From the NCBI GenBank assembly GCA_022497155.1, contig MU385728.1, positions 248,001 through 312,000 of the forward strand: a stretch of 64,000 nucleotides of DNA, written 5' to 3'. Both the position numbers and the translations under genes were made by a program. The DNA comes from Whalleya microplaca. Its lineage: Eukaryota; Ascomycota; Sordariomycetes; Xylariales; Xylariaceae. Shown one piece after another: positions 47,056 to 60,144 of this stretch. Positions within the stretch are counted from its first letter, which is position 1, and each line of letters begins with the position of its first letter. The notes beneath the pieces were generated by a model. It did no database searches, had not been told where the DNA came from, and saw nothing but the letters and a program-made list of their open reading frames with translations.

Positions 47056-48361
47056 ATGCCGCCCGACAATATACTCACTGACGATTACGTCGCTGAACTC
47101 CTTGCTAAGGAAGCTAGTGATTGCTCACTCAAATACTCTGCAATGGGCCTTGACGCTTACAAGTCCACCAAGTAAGTGCACTTCCTGCATAATCGACTCT
47201 GCTGCAGTTCCGCTACCATTGCTTTGCCTTTGGTATCGAGTTTTAACTCTTTTGCTCCCACTGTATATGATAGAGCGCCTACTGGTTCACTTGTTAACTC
47301 ATACCCGCAGACGACGCCCTTCCAATCAACCCAAGCCTAACACACGATTCCTCAACAATATCATCCGAGACACGAACAGTCACAATCGTGCACTACTAGC
47401 AAAAGAGAATGCCGAGTCAAAGGCGAGATTACGGGACCTTGAAAGCGCGGAGGAGGAGAAACGACGAGAAGAAGAGCGGAAGATCCGGAAGCTCAAGCCA
47501 GGCCCTGTGGATACTCGGAAGCGCATGCTAGGAGACATCGCCTGTATACTCGGTGGATCGTCTAAGAGGCGCAGGACCGAGAAGTCCGACAAGGCCGCGG
47601 ACTCGATAGAGCCTAGTACAAAGAGAACCACCGAACAACAACGAAGTATCCGAGGAACAGACGATGACACGGTCGAGCTCAGAAGGAAGAACGGCCGCAA
47701 AGAACTCTTCGACGAACCCAATAGCTCTCACCGGAACAAGCGGCGGCGGGAAGAAGACAGACGCGCCTCCAGATCAGCCTCACCCGACCGTCGGGATCGC
47801 AGTCACCGCCACCATTCCTCCCGAGGCCGAGGCGATCTCTTCGAGGGCCAGAGCCGGCGAAAAGGCAGCTCAGATACCAAGCGCCTCGAGCGCGACCCCT
47901 CACCCTCACCCCCCAAAGAAACACCATCGGATTCGGACCCGCTAGACGAGATCATCGGCCCGGCGCCTCCGCCGGCACGCTCCTCCACGGTCCGCCGGCG
48001 AGGCCGCGGCGCTAACTCCGCCGCGTCCGGCATCGACAGCCGCTTCGCGCCGGACTACGACCCGAAGCGCGACATCACGCCGACGCCGGAGCCCGATACC
48101 GGCAACGGCGCAGACTGGGACAACGCCGTGGAGGCCTTCCGCGACCGCCAGAAGCTGCGGCAGCAGCAGGCTGAACGCCTGCGCTCGGCCGGGTTCACCG
48201 AGGACGAGGTCCGCAAGTGGGAGCGCGGCATGGATAAGCGGCGCGCCGGTGAGGAGAGGGACGAGGCGGACGTCCAGTGGAATAAGCGCGGGGGGCTGCG
48301 GGAGTGGGATCGCGGGAAGGTGCTTGATGATGATGGGAATGTGTGCGTGGAGACTGAGTGA
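47056..48361 (+). CDS. RS-like nuclear protein, probable pre-mRNA splicing-associated
   Basis: Two exons (47056-47171, 47311-48361) encode 388 residues. The N-terminus (LTDDYVAELLAKEASDCSLK, YSAMGLDAYKSTK) and, after the intron, PKPNTRFLNNIIRDTNSHNR and ALLAKENAESKARLRDLE are conserved among fungal proteins often labelled pre-mRNA-splicing factor 38B-like. A central region rich in Arg, Ser, Lys and Glu follows (KRRREEDRRASRSASPDRRD), with nuclear-localisation-like clusters such as SSKRRRTEK. The C-terminus has a second conserved block: DWDNAVEAFRDRQKLRQQQA then AERLRSAGFTEDEVRKWERG. I know no demonstrated biochemical activity, and the splicing link is from family labels and composition. The intron donor is GTAAGT, and splicing rebuilds Lys40 (AAA). 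Confidence 0.75.
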
Positions 48362-51209
48362 GGTTGGATGTTACTAGAGGCCCGGGGCAGGGAGCAGGTT
48401 GTATATATGATTTCGAGCCTTGGTGCTCCTGGCGTTAGTCGTTCATTCATCCCGTGCTGAGTAGCGGCATTGCATTGCATAGGACGGGCATGGCGTTTGT
48501 GGGTTGGGATGGAGGGGATAGGAAGGACCTGGGTTGCATAGGTTCCGTTTGTATTCTGTTTTATGGTGCGCTCGGGACGGTCTGGTTTATGGATGGGCAA
48601 GGAAATACCAACCACACTCTGTTTGCTAAGGTTCTGTATAACTCGAGATGACTGTGTGTCTTATATTGGTCAACGAACGGACTACCTTGCAGCTCTCACT
48701 AAGCCTTGTGATACGACTATCCTGGTGTAAATTGTTTAGAGCTCAGAGGTGACCAAGTCATATTTTATGAGATACACTGAAATTCTCTTATGAACTGAGA
48801 GTAGAGCTAGCGATGGTAGGCTCCACGACGTAATCTATAACATCACCACAGAATGCAAAGTCTTGAATGGCCTATAATGGAAAATTCTCACATCATAGCT
48901 TAGTACAAAGTCGCTGTATTGTTCATTCAGATCAACTCATACTAAAAGCTTGGGAGTCATACTGAGAGCTGGGGAAAGCTTGATCTCACTGGATAGCTAC
49001 AGTGGAGGATATGACGAGGCATATTACGACTCGAAATAATCGCTATAGGCTATGAATGTGGTATTTACCCTAAGTTCTCGTATCGTATGCTGCCCAAGAC
49101 GATCTCCAGGTGGCTGAGCTGGATTGCCAATTCCGAAGGTACTTCATATCACTCATCAACATCCGTAATAGGATAAAGCTCCTTAGCTTGTATCGCATGG
49201 AGTTCGATATCCTCCTAAGATTCATTTAGGAACAGAGGAAATATATGCTGTCAAGACTTACAATATCGCACTTCCCATAGATCATTTGGTATCCTAGAAT
49301 TGTTGTTTCTGGCGAATATTCCCCGGAATTGCGTATGACTCTAAGTCTGTAAGAGTTGATACTGCGTCACGCGTACAGTTCAGTGGATAGCACTCAGGTA
49401 AACATAATAGACTAGTATATGTTTCAATGCAGCATGTGCTAGTCTCGCAATACTTCTACCTGTTTTTCTTTTTTCTTTTTGGCACAATACTGAAGTGAGC
49501 AAAAGCGTCAACGTACCTCAACTCGGGCAGTATCTGAATGGCCGTGTTTGCGATGTCACTCCGGGCTCGAGTCAGGTAGGCAAGGATCTTACAGAGTCGT
49601 ATTCTGGACGATCTCTCACCCACAGTGGGGGAGATATAATATCTAGATGTCTGTGGTTAACAAGCTTTCGTTTCAACTGTCTGTTTCAGATCTCTGCATC
49701 TGAACAATTCGGATGATAGCGTCTATCTCTCAATTCAGTAATCGAGGGAGAAACCCAGAGGCGGAGTAAGAGAAAGTAGCACCGACTCCGAAACAAACGA
49801 GATGTAACTGTTTGATAGATAGACTCGAGTACTGTTTTTCCTGAGAGAATAACGTCATCGAAATGCATGCCGGGTTCTCCAATCGCTTCCTACCGAGCGA
49901 AAACTCCGCCTACCGCTGGGAAAGCATCGTGCCGCAAGTTTGTAGTTTATGGCAGATAATAGTCATTGATGAAACAGAGTGTCGGAGAGCTTATTTGTAG
50001 CTCCCATACATAGTAGAATATGCACAAGGTGAAGAATATAGAGCGCGTTTATGTTAGGATATCTTTGTATGGTAACTGTAGTTAACTAAATTGGTAGTTG
50101 TCTAAACCCCTGACTAGCATGCAAAGGGCTGGCTCGACTTTAATAATAGCAGCTATGGTGTCGAGTGCTGTGACCCGAAGCACGCCGTCCTATCGAACGA
50201 CCTCGGCTGGCTCGGCACCAGCCCGTTTGAACTACAGGGTGATCGAGGCTTAACGAGTGCAACAAGGCCTCTATTCAGTTATCCTGAAACCATATCTGAC
50301 ATAGGCAGAATAGGCCATGTATATCTGTGACTCGAATGCGCAGGTACGGATTTCGATGCTGGAAAATGGTTGCAACGAGCACACGACCTAAGGCGCTCAA
50401 TATTATCATATATACATTCTTATGTAGTATGTAAGTACTTACGTACGACCCCGCTAATCTGCCAGGTTAGACTCGGGAGAAAATACCACTGTACTTACGT
50501 ATGTGCACGCTAGGCCAGGCTTAGTTAGAGAGAAAGGGACGGAGGTCCCGGAGGGTACGTACATACGGCGGCAGGGTGGGCCCCCTGCCCCAACGCTACT
50601 AGTAACTAGGTACCTAGCAGTATTCCATATGTATGTATGTAAAGTACTGGATCAGCGGCCAACGCAGCCCATTTACGACCCATTTAGGGCATTAGCTCCC
50701 CTGAAAGGAGGCCTGAACTGCCTGACCACTTGGCGCCGACTGATCAGTGACTGACCTCAAGGTACTGCCGCTCCGCAGTTGCGCATCCCCAACTTTCCTA
50801 ATCTAATACCTTATCCTCCTCCCATTCTCTTCTTATTGCCATCGTCATCACCGTCGTTGTCCAATTTCAAGCCCTCCCCTCCGTTTCGGTGTCCAAAAGA
50901 CCCTTCGAGGTCTTGCCGTTCATACTACCACTCCATTTTCTCTTCGTCTGTCATTTTGTCTTATTCACTCTGTCGCGTTACTTATTACTTCAGTCGGGTC
51001 GGAGTTGTCTGATCGATCGACTCCTCTTTGAATATCATCCCCACCTTGGCCGATTAATCTCTTCTGTTTCATTCAACATTCACACCTGTTGGTAGCTGCT
51101 GCGAATGGTCTCCCCCAAGCAATCGAGAGGGGCTGATTTACCAGCTGTGATAACCTAATCTGTAACTCCTAACATTGAACGGTCGCTTGACCGAATCTTG
51201 TTCGCAATC
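48362..51209. other. intergenic, RS-like gene to RING gene
   Basis: 2.8 kb with no supported gene. The last 430 bases are C/T-rich leader-like sequence of the RING gene. Confidence 0.55.
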
Positions 51210-53870
51210 ATGCGACCTCCGAGAATCGCCATCATCGGCTTCTTCTTTGTCGCCTGCCTCTTCCTCTTGGTTCGAGCTGTGACGTCCGCCGCACGTCCCG
51301 CCCCCGTGATAACCTCCCCTCAGTCGACACACAAATCCGCCTTCAGGTCGTTCTTCTCCTTCTCCGGTCCGTTCACGCTCTTTCCGCCGAATGCCATTAT
51401 CACCATTGCCGATGACAACAGCACCTCGTTTGCCGCAAGGCCTGCCGCTTTCGGCCCTCCGCTACCTGGCAAGGGTTTAGATGGACAGTTATGGGTTGGA
51501 AGTGGGTTCACCGAAGAGACAATGCAAGATGGGGAAGGCGAAGGGGAGCTAGGATGCAGCGATGTGCCCGGCTGGGATGACAGCAGCTCGAATACTGTTT
51601 TGAAGCCATCAATCAAGGAGATCCAAGCCAAGTCTAAGTCCGCTACTACCGTCAGCAATACTAAGAACCAGAAGAGACATGACCCCAAGCGGCCTCTTGT
51701 CGACCGAACAGCCGTTGCCGATTCCGACCCCAAGTCCAAGTCCAAGCCAAAGCCCATTGACGACGGCACAGACGATTATCTCCACCAGAGCCCTGATCAG
51801 TTGGCTAGATTACAGAAAGACGCTTCCGGCTCGTCAAGCTCGGGCCACGCCGATATTCAATCCATCCAGGAGGGTGCCGAAATCGCCGGCAAGATTGTGC
51901 TGCTGAGCCGTGGCGGCTGCGGGTTTCTCGAGAAAGTGAAGTGGGCACAGCGACGAGGCGCAATCGCCCTTATTGTTGGCGATAACCAAAGGGGAGGGCC
52001 GTTAATTCAGATGTATGCCCACGGAGATACATCCAACGTCACCATTCCCTCCATTTTCACCTCCCGTACCACCGCCTACCTGCTCTCACTGATGATGCAG
52101 CCTGGGAGCTTTATTGAGGATATCATCGATGAGAATGGGAAGCCTTCCTTGAAGGTGCAGCAATCCGACAAGGCTCGCAGGAACAAGAAGGCTAGAGAGG
52201 CAGCCGCGGTTGCCCAACCACCAAAGGCTGCTCCAACCTCGAAGAACCCGAAAGTTTCAGCCGCAAAACACACTTCAACAAATGATGAATCTTCTGCTTC
52301 AAGCCCTGGTTGGTTTAGTCGGATTTTCAGCTGGGGTACCATTCCGAAGTCGAATGCAGCGGAAGGGAGTCGTCCACCTAGCAGCGGTCAGCTTGACTGG
52401 GTTCTAGTGGAGGAGTTCTCGGACGAGAAGGACAAGATCATCAAGAGTAGCCTCGAGCGTGCCTCGAAAGCCGGAAAAGACAGCTCCAAATCCAAATCAC
52501 AACAGCCTGATGATGACTTTCAGATAGGCGTTGAGGACTGGCGAGACCCAGACTTGGTCGGTTCTTCCGGTCAAAAAGACGAATTGCTAGACTCGGAGAA
52601 GGGCAACGGCAATCCCTCCAAAGCAGCTTCAAAATCCGGCCAGGTCTCGAATTCTTTGACACAGGATAACAAAAAGAAGCAAGACTTACAAGGAACTAAG
52701 GGTAGCAGCATTACTCCCAGCAGCGGGGAATATGCTGCAGGCCATATGCCTGCTAAGGGGAACGACGCTATTGGGTCTAACAAGGGGAAAACATCAGCTT
52801 CAAGCAAGGGGGGTTTCGTTTCCAAGATTTTCGGTGACGATGATGGCGAAGACTTCACCAAGGCCGACTCACAGCCTAAACCTATCGACAGTCCTATCGG
52901 GAAGCCCCCGCCCGGCCTTGGAGGTTCTCCCCCGGAGGAGCGAGAAGGCCTCTGGGTTGTCATTACTCCGTCCAGCGGAGCAAGCCCATTCTTTGATACG
53001 CTCCTAGTGCTAGTCATTAGCCCACTGATCACACTTACCGTAGTGTATGCGTTGCTCATCTTACGGGCACGCATTCGGCGGCGCAGATGGAGAGCGCCAA
53101 AGTCTGTGGTCGAGAGGCTACCAGTGCGAACATATCATACCGTGGCGTCTACCCCGAGCCACACGTCACGTGTACCTTCACCAACGAGTTCATCACCAAC
53201 GACGCCATTACTTCAGAGTCAGCACGGCCCATCCAGATCCAGACCCCGATCGCGGACCACTACCGGTGTTCCGTCAGCTGGTGATCTTCTGCAGGCGGGC
53301 TCCGCAATTCCAATTCCCAGATCCCCGTCACGTGCCGAGCACGAGAAGCGTAATACACATACCTCGAGCCAGTGGAAGAAGTATATGGGCCGCCAAGTAG
53401 AGTGTGTCGTATGTCTGGAGGAGTATGTCGACGGTGTTAGCCAGGTTATGAGTCTACCCTGCGGGCATGAATTCCACGCAGACTGCATGTAAGTAAACCT
53501 TTTTTCCCAGAAAGATCACTTTATACTAATCCTTACTAGAACTCCATGGTTGACAACCCGACGACGAACCTGTCCTATCTGCAAAGGCGATGTCGTCCGG
53601 TCCCTAGCCCGTGGAATGCCGTCGAGCCCACGGTACGAGCCATACCAGGACGACAGCGACGACGACCTGACCGTCCCGGCGACCGGATCAACCTCCCACG
53701 ACGCTCCCCTCGGGGAAGATGACGGTGACGATGTAGAGCAAGGCATCCCGTCGTCTCCGCACCGCTCGGATCGGGAGAGCTGGCTGAACATGATCTCGAA
53801 CAGCCTGCGGGCCGGCCTGCCGTCGCGGCCGGGGCGAACGTCCGGAGATAGCGGTAACCACGATCGATGA
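51210..53870 (+). CDS. PA-TM-RING type transmembrane E3 ubiquitin ligase
   Basis: Two exons (51210-53488, 53540-53870) encode 869 residues. An N-terminal hydrophobic helix (IAIIGFFFVACLFLLVRAV, about 6-24) acts as signal or anchor. A PA-like domain lies at about 209-292 (EIAGKIVLLSRGGCGFLEKV, RRGAIALIVGDNQRGG, NVTIPSIFTSRTTAYLLSLM), interrupted from the N-terminus by a Lys/Ser-rich insert. A long disordered linker (about 300-590) precedes a second TM helix at about 597-618 (LLVLVISPLITLTVVYALLI) and a basic stop-transfer. The RING-H2 is complete across the intron: Cys732, Cys735, Cys751, His753, His756, Cys759, Cys771, Cys774. The tail is acidic. The layout matches endomembrane PA-TM-RING ligases that ubiquitinate membrane cargo. 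Start chosen at ATG 51210; the longer frame begins with TTG. Confidence 0.9.
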
Positions 53871-53989
53871 GACCGCTCATTGCGTGATTATTAGCTTTGC
53901 ATGAACTTTTTTCTAGTTATATGACACACCATCGGCGTTCCGGTCACTCCATAGCGACATCACTTCTTCATACACATGCACATACGTAT

Positions 53990-54006
53990 ACACACACACA
54001 CACACA
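53990..54006. repeat. (CA)n microsatellite
   Basis: Dinucleotide run followed by gagacagagaga, in the 3' flank of the RING gene. Confidence 0.85.
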
Positions 54007-54316
54007 GAGACAGAGAGATACACAGGTTAAGGATTGGGAAGGGAAGGCAAGGGTATCTAATGGATGGAAACACGGTTGAGAGGGCTAGAGGATACTGGAG
54101 TACCTCTACTGCCCTGCTTCAACTTGGAGGTGCATGATATGTTCGCTCGTTGATACCACCTCCATGTCCATATCCGCATCCCAGGCATGAGATTCTTTCT
54201 CGGCTTTCGCCGTCATTCTATACCTACTGTGAAGGGCAAGGGGGAGGTAAGGGGGGATGTTCAGCTTCTAGAGAAAGTTAGAACTGTCACAATCACGTCT
54301 TTTGGCTGCGAGTAGC

Positions 54317-54345
54317 AGTAGTAGTAGTAGTAGTAGTAGTAGTAG
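54317..54345. repeat. (AGT)n microsatellite
   Basis: Nearly ten uninterrupted trinucleotide units. Confidence 0.9.
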
Positions 54346-54480
54346 CCATGGCAAATTCGTGTGTATCTGTGTCTCCTTGGAAGGGAGATGTAAATTAGGT
54401 ATCTGTTTTGTCTCACGGGGTAAGTTGGTAGTTGGTAGTCAGTCAATCACATTCCGGATGTGGTGAGTCAGCCAGCCCTG

Positions 54481-54501
54481 TGGGCTGGGCTGGGCTGGGC
54501 T
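54481..54501. repeat. (GGGCT)4 tandem repeat
   Basis: Four consecutive pentanucleotide units, followed by a related G-rich stretch. Confidence 0.85.
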
Positions 54502-55660
54502 GAAGTGGGGCAGGTGGGACGAGAGAGAACACTGCTGGTGGAAGAAGAAGGGGTGAGAAGGAGATATTGTTATCATTATACCCTGTGGAATAAATACGCA
54601 ACTCGGCTAGGAGGAATCGAATTCTCGGCCGGGATTTTACTACCTATTGAACCTGAGTCGATTCTGTTTGTCTGGGTGACTGCCTATTTGGGCGACTGCC
54701 TTGTGGTGTGTTTGCTGTGATTGGTAGGGTGGCCTGGATGCTGCATCTGCCCAAGGCACCGGTACCTACTTATGAGGCATGTGTGTTGAACCCCGTGCAG
54801 GGAGGAAGGACCAGTCCCAGTGGACCTCCTATGAGGTATACGGCGTGCGGAGCTACATATGTACTGGCTTATATAATTTTACATCCGAAATAACCCAAAG
54901 GCCGTGTCATATAGACCCAATAGTGCCTGTGAGGAGGATATCAGCCCTGTCACAGGGGATAGCTGACTAAGCACCCCACATATATCTGACGGCAGCAGAC
55001 CTCATCTCATCATCAGCAACTACAGCATACAGATATACACAGCAGACAGCTTCAATAGGAACCCCCTCTAGCGCAGCCAGAAGCCCCGTATAGGTACCGT
55101 GCTAGTAGATGAGAGACGTGATAAGCCCAGTAAGTGTCCACGAGCAGCACCCTCGCCACATGGCCTGGCCTGACAACAGGTACTTCGAATAGGTATGCTG
55201 AACTGGCAGTACAATTTGAAGTATCGATGTTGGTCGGTGGTACTTGTGGCTGAGGTGGGAATAAGGCAACAGTTAGTCAACTGCCCTTGTATCAGTTAGA
55301 CCCCACCAGGTAGTGTTCGGTGGGAGAGAATACCCAGGCGAGATACTATTCAGGGACGGGCAATCTATCATCATGTAATCACAGGAAGCGGAAGAAAATG
55401 CATGTGTATAACGCAACGCGTAAATCAGTACTGTGTTCCTGCTACGAATACAGGGCGGGAGAACATCATTGCCCAGATACGGCAGAAAGGGGTCGACGGG
55501 CTATTCCTGTGCTAGGTACCCCTATATCTCGTAACCCCAAACCCCGTGTCCCAGGGACACAGCAGCAACGTATCCGGTTCGTCCATAAGGCTGTCCCGGC
55601 GTCTGACTACCTACTACAAAAGAATAGGTTCTCGTGGTAGGTGTGGCGCTAGACAGACGT

Positions 55661-56461
55661 CTAGCAGTTTTCCTCGCCCCGATGCGCGTCGTCGAAGCAC
55701 TGCAGCCAGCCATCCTCGTTGGTGATCACGTCGTCTATTTTCAGGTTCAAGCTCGTTAGATTACTTTACATCTTAAGAGTTTGATCATGTACAAGGATAT
55801 ATATATAAGGCAGAGCATTGTCTGCTTGGTGTAGGTAGTGTGTTATGAGGGTGAGGATAAGGCACACGAAAGGGTTTTGCCATAACGCGGGTATCGGGTA
55901 TCAGGTATAAGGAAATATAATATCAAAAGAGGGGAGGGGTAAATACGCACCGAGGTTAGTCCAAGTCACCTTGTTCCTGTCCTCCTTGCAAACACAGCCA
56001 AACATCTGGTCGCTCTTGTCGATGCGGCAGGCATCGCAGTCGGCGATGAACTGGCCGCCCTTGCTCGCAATGAGAGAGCCACGGTCATCACGGAAGCAAC
56101 TATATTGCGACCGCAGTCATCAGTAAATTGTATCCTTCATAGTCATAGCCATACTTAAAGTAAGGGAGGGGCAAGATGGTGGATTGGGGTCGGCGAGTAG
56201 GAAAAACGTAACGAACAGATTCAGGTCAAGCTTCGTGCATCGATAAGGAGCGCCGTGGTCCTTAAGCTGGCACGCGGCCTTCAGCAGCCAGGTCTTGTCG
56301 GACTTGACCAGTTGCGGAAGCCCGCAGGTGTCTCTGTAGACCCAGTCCATTGCGGTGCCATTTCCGAAGACGGTGGCGTTCTGCTGCTCGCTGGGAGCGG
56401 GCGTCGAGGGAAGCGCGAAGGCGCCGGCGGCAAGCGCGGAGATGAGCGTGAGGAAGAGCAT
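55661..56461 (-). CDS. secreted cyanovirin-N homology (CVNH) lectin-like protein
   Basis: Three exons (56461-56217, 56099-55951, 55734-55661) encode 155 residues. A signal peptide is clear (MLFLTLISALAAGAFALPS). The mature protein shows the CVNH pattern. The first half has WLLKAACQLKDHG, then CTKLDLNLCF rebuilt across intron 1, then RDDRGSLIASKGGQFIADC. The second half has FGCVCKEDRNKVTWTNLDDV across intron 2 and ITNEDGWLQCFDD, with a final Cys. CVNH proteins bind mannose-type glycans in several fungi; ligand here is untested. The intron 2 acceptor (position 55735) was selected because the more obvious upstream acceptor breaks the frame. A sequon (NATVF) precedes the domain. Start chosen at ATG 56461; the in-frame codon at 56470 is TTG. 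Confidence 0.82.
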
Positions 56462-57400
56462 CGTGTCCAAGGGTGGTGGATACGCGAAGGTGTCGTTGTC
56501 GGTCGGTTGAGAGAAGCCGTGGATGTGTGTGGTATCTGTCTCGGGAGAGCTGGTTGAGAAAAGCTGGTTTGGGGATCAGGGCGTTGGTGGTATATATAGG
56601 AAAAGAAAGGCAGTAGGAGGGTGAATGGAAATCCTGGTACAGTTCAGATATTAACGGGCCTGCCCTAGAGGGCGTATATCGGAACAATTAGACTGCAGGT
56701 TTGTCGTTATGGCTTCATTGTCTACGTAGTCATAGTGAATGGTGGACAAGGTATGCAGTGCCCTAATACACAGCAAGGAATGCCAATACTAATTATCTCA
56801 GGCAATGTTTGCAATGTTACGTAGGGGACTGTTCACGGGGAATAGTACCACCCCATCATCTTCCAGGGCTGGTGTGCAAGATGTGTCTGGTGAATTTACA
56901 TAGTATGCAATCTACAAAGGTCACCCCATGACAAACTTACTAGAATACCTTCAGAGTCACCCATGAGTCAAAGCAGTCAATGCTCTATCCTCAAGAAATT
57001 GGGGGCCGTGTAACGGATATACCTGTCATTCATAATTAGCAAATTACGATAATCCTCGAGATGCTTCGAGTCAAACAGTCGTCGCAATTTTACACGCATC
57101 ACATAGTATTACAGCAGGTGTCGATGTGATTGGTACGAAAATCGGTGAATTCAGACGCATGAAATACTACATATACATAATTTTCCCATCTCTCTCTTAT
57201 CCAGCTCTAGCTAAATCTCGTATATTCTTCCCCTTCCTGTTCCTCTTCCCTTTGCTCATATACCCCGGAAATCAGATATAGTCGAGACGACAAAAATGGA
57301 CCGTGATATGGGAATGTTGACAGTCGGAGAACTTGGCCGAGATGAAGTTAGCAACAACGGGATTGGTTGCGTCGCTGTCGAGAGTTTCCATGAGCGTTAA
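56462..57400. other. intergenic, Zn2Cys6 gene to CVNH gene
   Basis: Promoter of the CVNH gene and 3' flank of the regulator gene, both reverse. Nothing else seen. Confidence 0.55.
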
Positions 57401-58400
57401 TCACTCCTCGGGATCGCAGGTGTTGGCGCCACGCTTCCGCTTCTGGGGTCGCGGAGTTGCTTCAGCAGGGAACAGCGCCTCGGTCTCGCCATGCGTCAGA
57501 GCTCCAGTGCCATCGGATGTCTCTGGCAGTGCCATGTCAGGAGACTGACTTGCGTTTCCCGGGGCTCCGCCGTTTGCGCCAGTGATTACCTGACTGGGAT
57601 CCGCAGATACCAGTTGATAAAGCTCGCTTCCCTTGTACGCGTTCACGAGGCCTGATCGGTTGGCCTCAACATGCAGGTACTCCAGGGGTGTAAGCTGGGT
57701 ACCAGGAAACTTGCCGTTAAGCAGCACCTGGATGATGTATTGCTCCAGCTCTGGATTGCTCTGGATGACCGCACCGAGAACAGGGTCAGCAAAAGGCCGA
57801 ACGTATCCGGCTCTAGGGCCCCGCTTCTTCAGGGGACGGTCGAACTATAGTATTTAGAGTCAGTACTTCTTCTTTCCCAGCATTTTGCTATCAATCAGGG
57901 CGTTTGGACTTCATTGATTGTTGAGTACATGAAAGACTGCTACTCACAGTGCAATCCTTATCCATTCTGGCGCAGCGGTCACATCTGGGTTTCGCCGCAT
58001 CGCATGGCTGGTGCGATCTGTTGCACAGGTCGCATGCCACCTTGACTCTGGGCTTGGCTGCTTCGAGAGGCTCGCTCACTTCAGTTTGGTCGGGCGTGTG
58101 GCTGGCGTCCTGCAGAGCAGGATATTGGGTTGTTGCACCATGGAACTGGGGCTCGGCGGGTGAACCCTGAAAGTATCCTAGAATAGGAGGTTTGGTTAGT
58201 TAATGGAATAAAAAAGAAGTTGGGGTGAACGGACCGTCATGGGCTGGATAGTATACCGGCAATTGTGCCAGGTCCTGTTGGACATGGCCGTTGTTCTGGC
58301 CGTCGGCGCGTGACGGGTAGGAATACATGTTGTGCTGGCCGTCGGCGCGTGGCGGGTGGAAATAGACGTTGTTTGCGACGTCGGCGTGTGGCGGTTCCAT
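57401..58400 (-). CDS. Zn2Cys6 (Gal4-type) transcription factor, short
   Basis: Three exons (58400-58235, 58177-57948, 57844-57401) give 279 residues. The zinc cluster has six cysteines at about 104, 107, 114, 121, 124 and 131 (C-x2-C-x6-C-x6-C-x2-C-x6-C), in VACDLCNRSHQPCDAAKP and RCDRCARMDKDC. It is followed by a basic linker (PLKKRGPRAGYVRPFADP) and a helical block ELEQYIIQVLLNGKFPGT then LTPLEYLHVEANR, which is conserved in a subfamily of small fungal regulators. A fungal-specific large transcription-factor domain is absent, so the protein is short but self-consistent. The first exon encodes a repeated (H/Y)PxRADGQ(H/N)N motif. The donor of intron 1 (GTCCGT) is weak, so the exact first exon is less certain. 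It likely acts in the nucleus; targets are unknown. Confidence 0.8.
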
Positions 58401-60144
58401 TTTTGGAGTTTTCCCTGTTACTGGTGTATGGTTTCTTAGGTTGGAAGGGATTAGTTTTGGTTCTGTAGAAAAGTAAATGTAAATGATGGTGTGGGAGAAA
58501 AATAGGGTGCAATATGTATGTATGGCAGGTACTTCACAATAGACCTTTGCTAGGCAACGTCAAGTTATATTTTTGTAAACAGTTATGTAATTTTTTCAAC
58601 AGTTACAAAACAAACACATTATATCCAATATACTTTGATACATCTAAGTGAATGGCAATAATAATCATTCACTGTAAAAACTCCATGTACAATTATATCC
58701 TTGCCTGCATTATGTTACAACCTCACATTCCCAAATGCCTTATTTAGTACCGACTATTCTACAATTGTTCTGATCTTTTCAAAGGACATACTTTACAGTG
58801 CTACAGAGTAGTAGGAATACAAGTGCTAAACAATGAAGAAAATATGAGGAAATGGCACAATGTATCCTATGTTGTAATAGGTACTTGTAAACTATTGTTG
58901 CTATTGCAATTATTGCACATGTCATTACATTTAATATACTTCATTAGCCCAATGGACGGACATGGCAGTCAGCTTGTTTTTCATGACAATATCACCCTCA
59001 AGTCAGTATTTATTCTGTTATTGTACTTGCGATATTGCCCATTCCGGTTTGAGCCAAATATACATTAGAACAAATCAGCCCCTTAATCTTGGAAGTACGT
59101 TTTTTCTACAAACCCCAAGATCTTTATTCCTTGGGTTCTGAATATTACAATAACCCTAGTCAGACAGACACAGGACCACGACAAGGGAAGCTCAAGTTCC
59201 AAAAACAAAAACAAAAAACCCCCCAAGAATTTAGATGGGCAGTCAGCACCTCTCTGTTCTTGATAGTGGCTTGATTCATGAAGATGATTTATATGCCTAT
59301 GTAATGGGAGATCTAAACGATAAATGCCTACAGACTGCCACAAATAAAATTGTAATCCCAGATTTCCGGCCAGCTGAGATGGCTTCCAATTACATATATG
59401 ACGATGTTGATATCATTATAGGTCCGGCGATCGAGACTGTAGCAAAGACGTTACACTGGGCATTACAAAGCTGTGCTCATGAGGCTGCCGGCTGAACTTT
59501 CCGTGGTTTCAATAGCTATAAAAAACCCACTAACCTAGTAGAGCTCGACAACAGCCATTTCTTGCGGCTATGCTATTGGAGAGTCTACATCCAGGCTTGG
59601 GATTATCTATATGTCTAACACGTATCCTGCCCTCCCGGGGGGCCGCCCACACTCAATGGCAAATACTCGCCAGTACACTTGTAGGCGTGAACACATGCAC
59701 AAGTATTTCCACTGGTACTTGTAGGGTTGGATTGGGAGTGAGGAAAAGAGTAAGGTTGTGAAGGCAAAAGAGTTGTATTGATGATGGAGGAGGTTCTAAT
59801 AAGGTAGCTGCAGATTGAAAATCATCTAGTCTAGTGCCAAGGGCTCGGGCCACCAGACATACTGGACCCCACAAAGATCGATCCGGACATGTGGGTGAAT
59901 ATGGAAACAGAAAAGTGGGTAAAGCATTCACTCCCCTTCCCATGTGAGATGCGAGATTACATTGCCATTAAAAGAATCTCATTTCTCTTTCTCTCCCTCT
60001 CCCTTTTTCTCTCTGTCTCTCACTATCTTTTCCATAAGACATACTATTCAGATTTCTGTGAGATCTTAAGAGAGACAGCTCAAAGGAATATTCATAGTGA
60101 AGTCTGCGATTTTATTGTAGCCATTCTCGTAACTCCTAGGTAAA
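58401..60144. other. AT-rich intergenic block
   Basis: Distinctly AT-rich, especially 58500-59100. The only notable frame is 59235-59495 on the forward strand (86 codons, no family recognised). A pyrimidine-rich tract (ctctttctctccctctcccttt) lies at about 59985-60020. Confidence 0.5.

Larger units (their letters stand above)
53871..55660. other. intergenic between convergent RING and CVNH genes
   Basis: No supported gene. It holds three simple repeats (listed) and otherwise unremarkable sequence; the short frames are repeat-driven. Confidence 0.55.
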
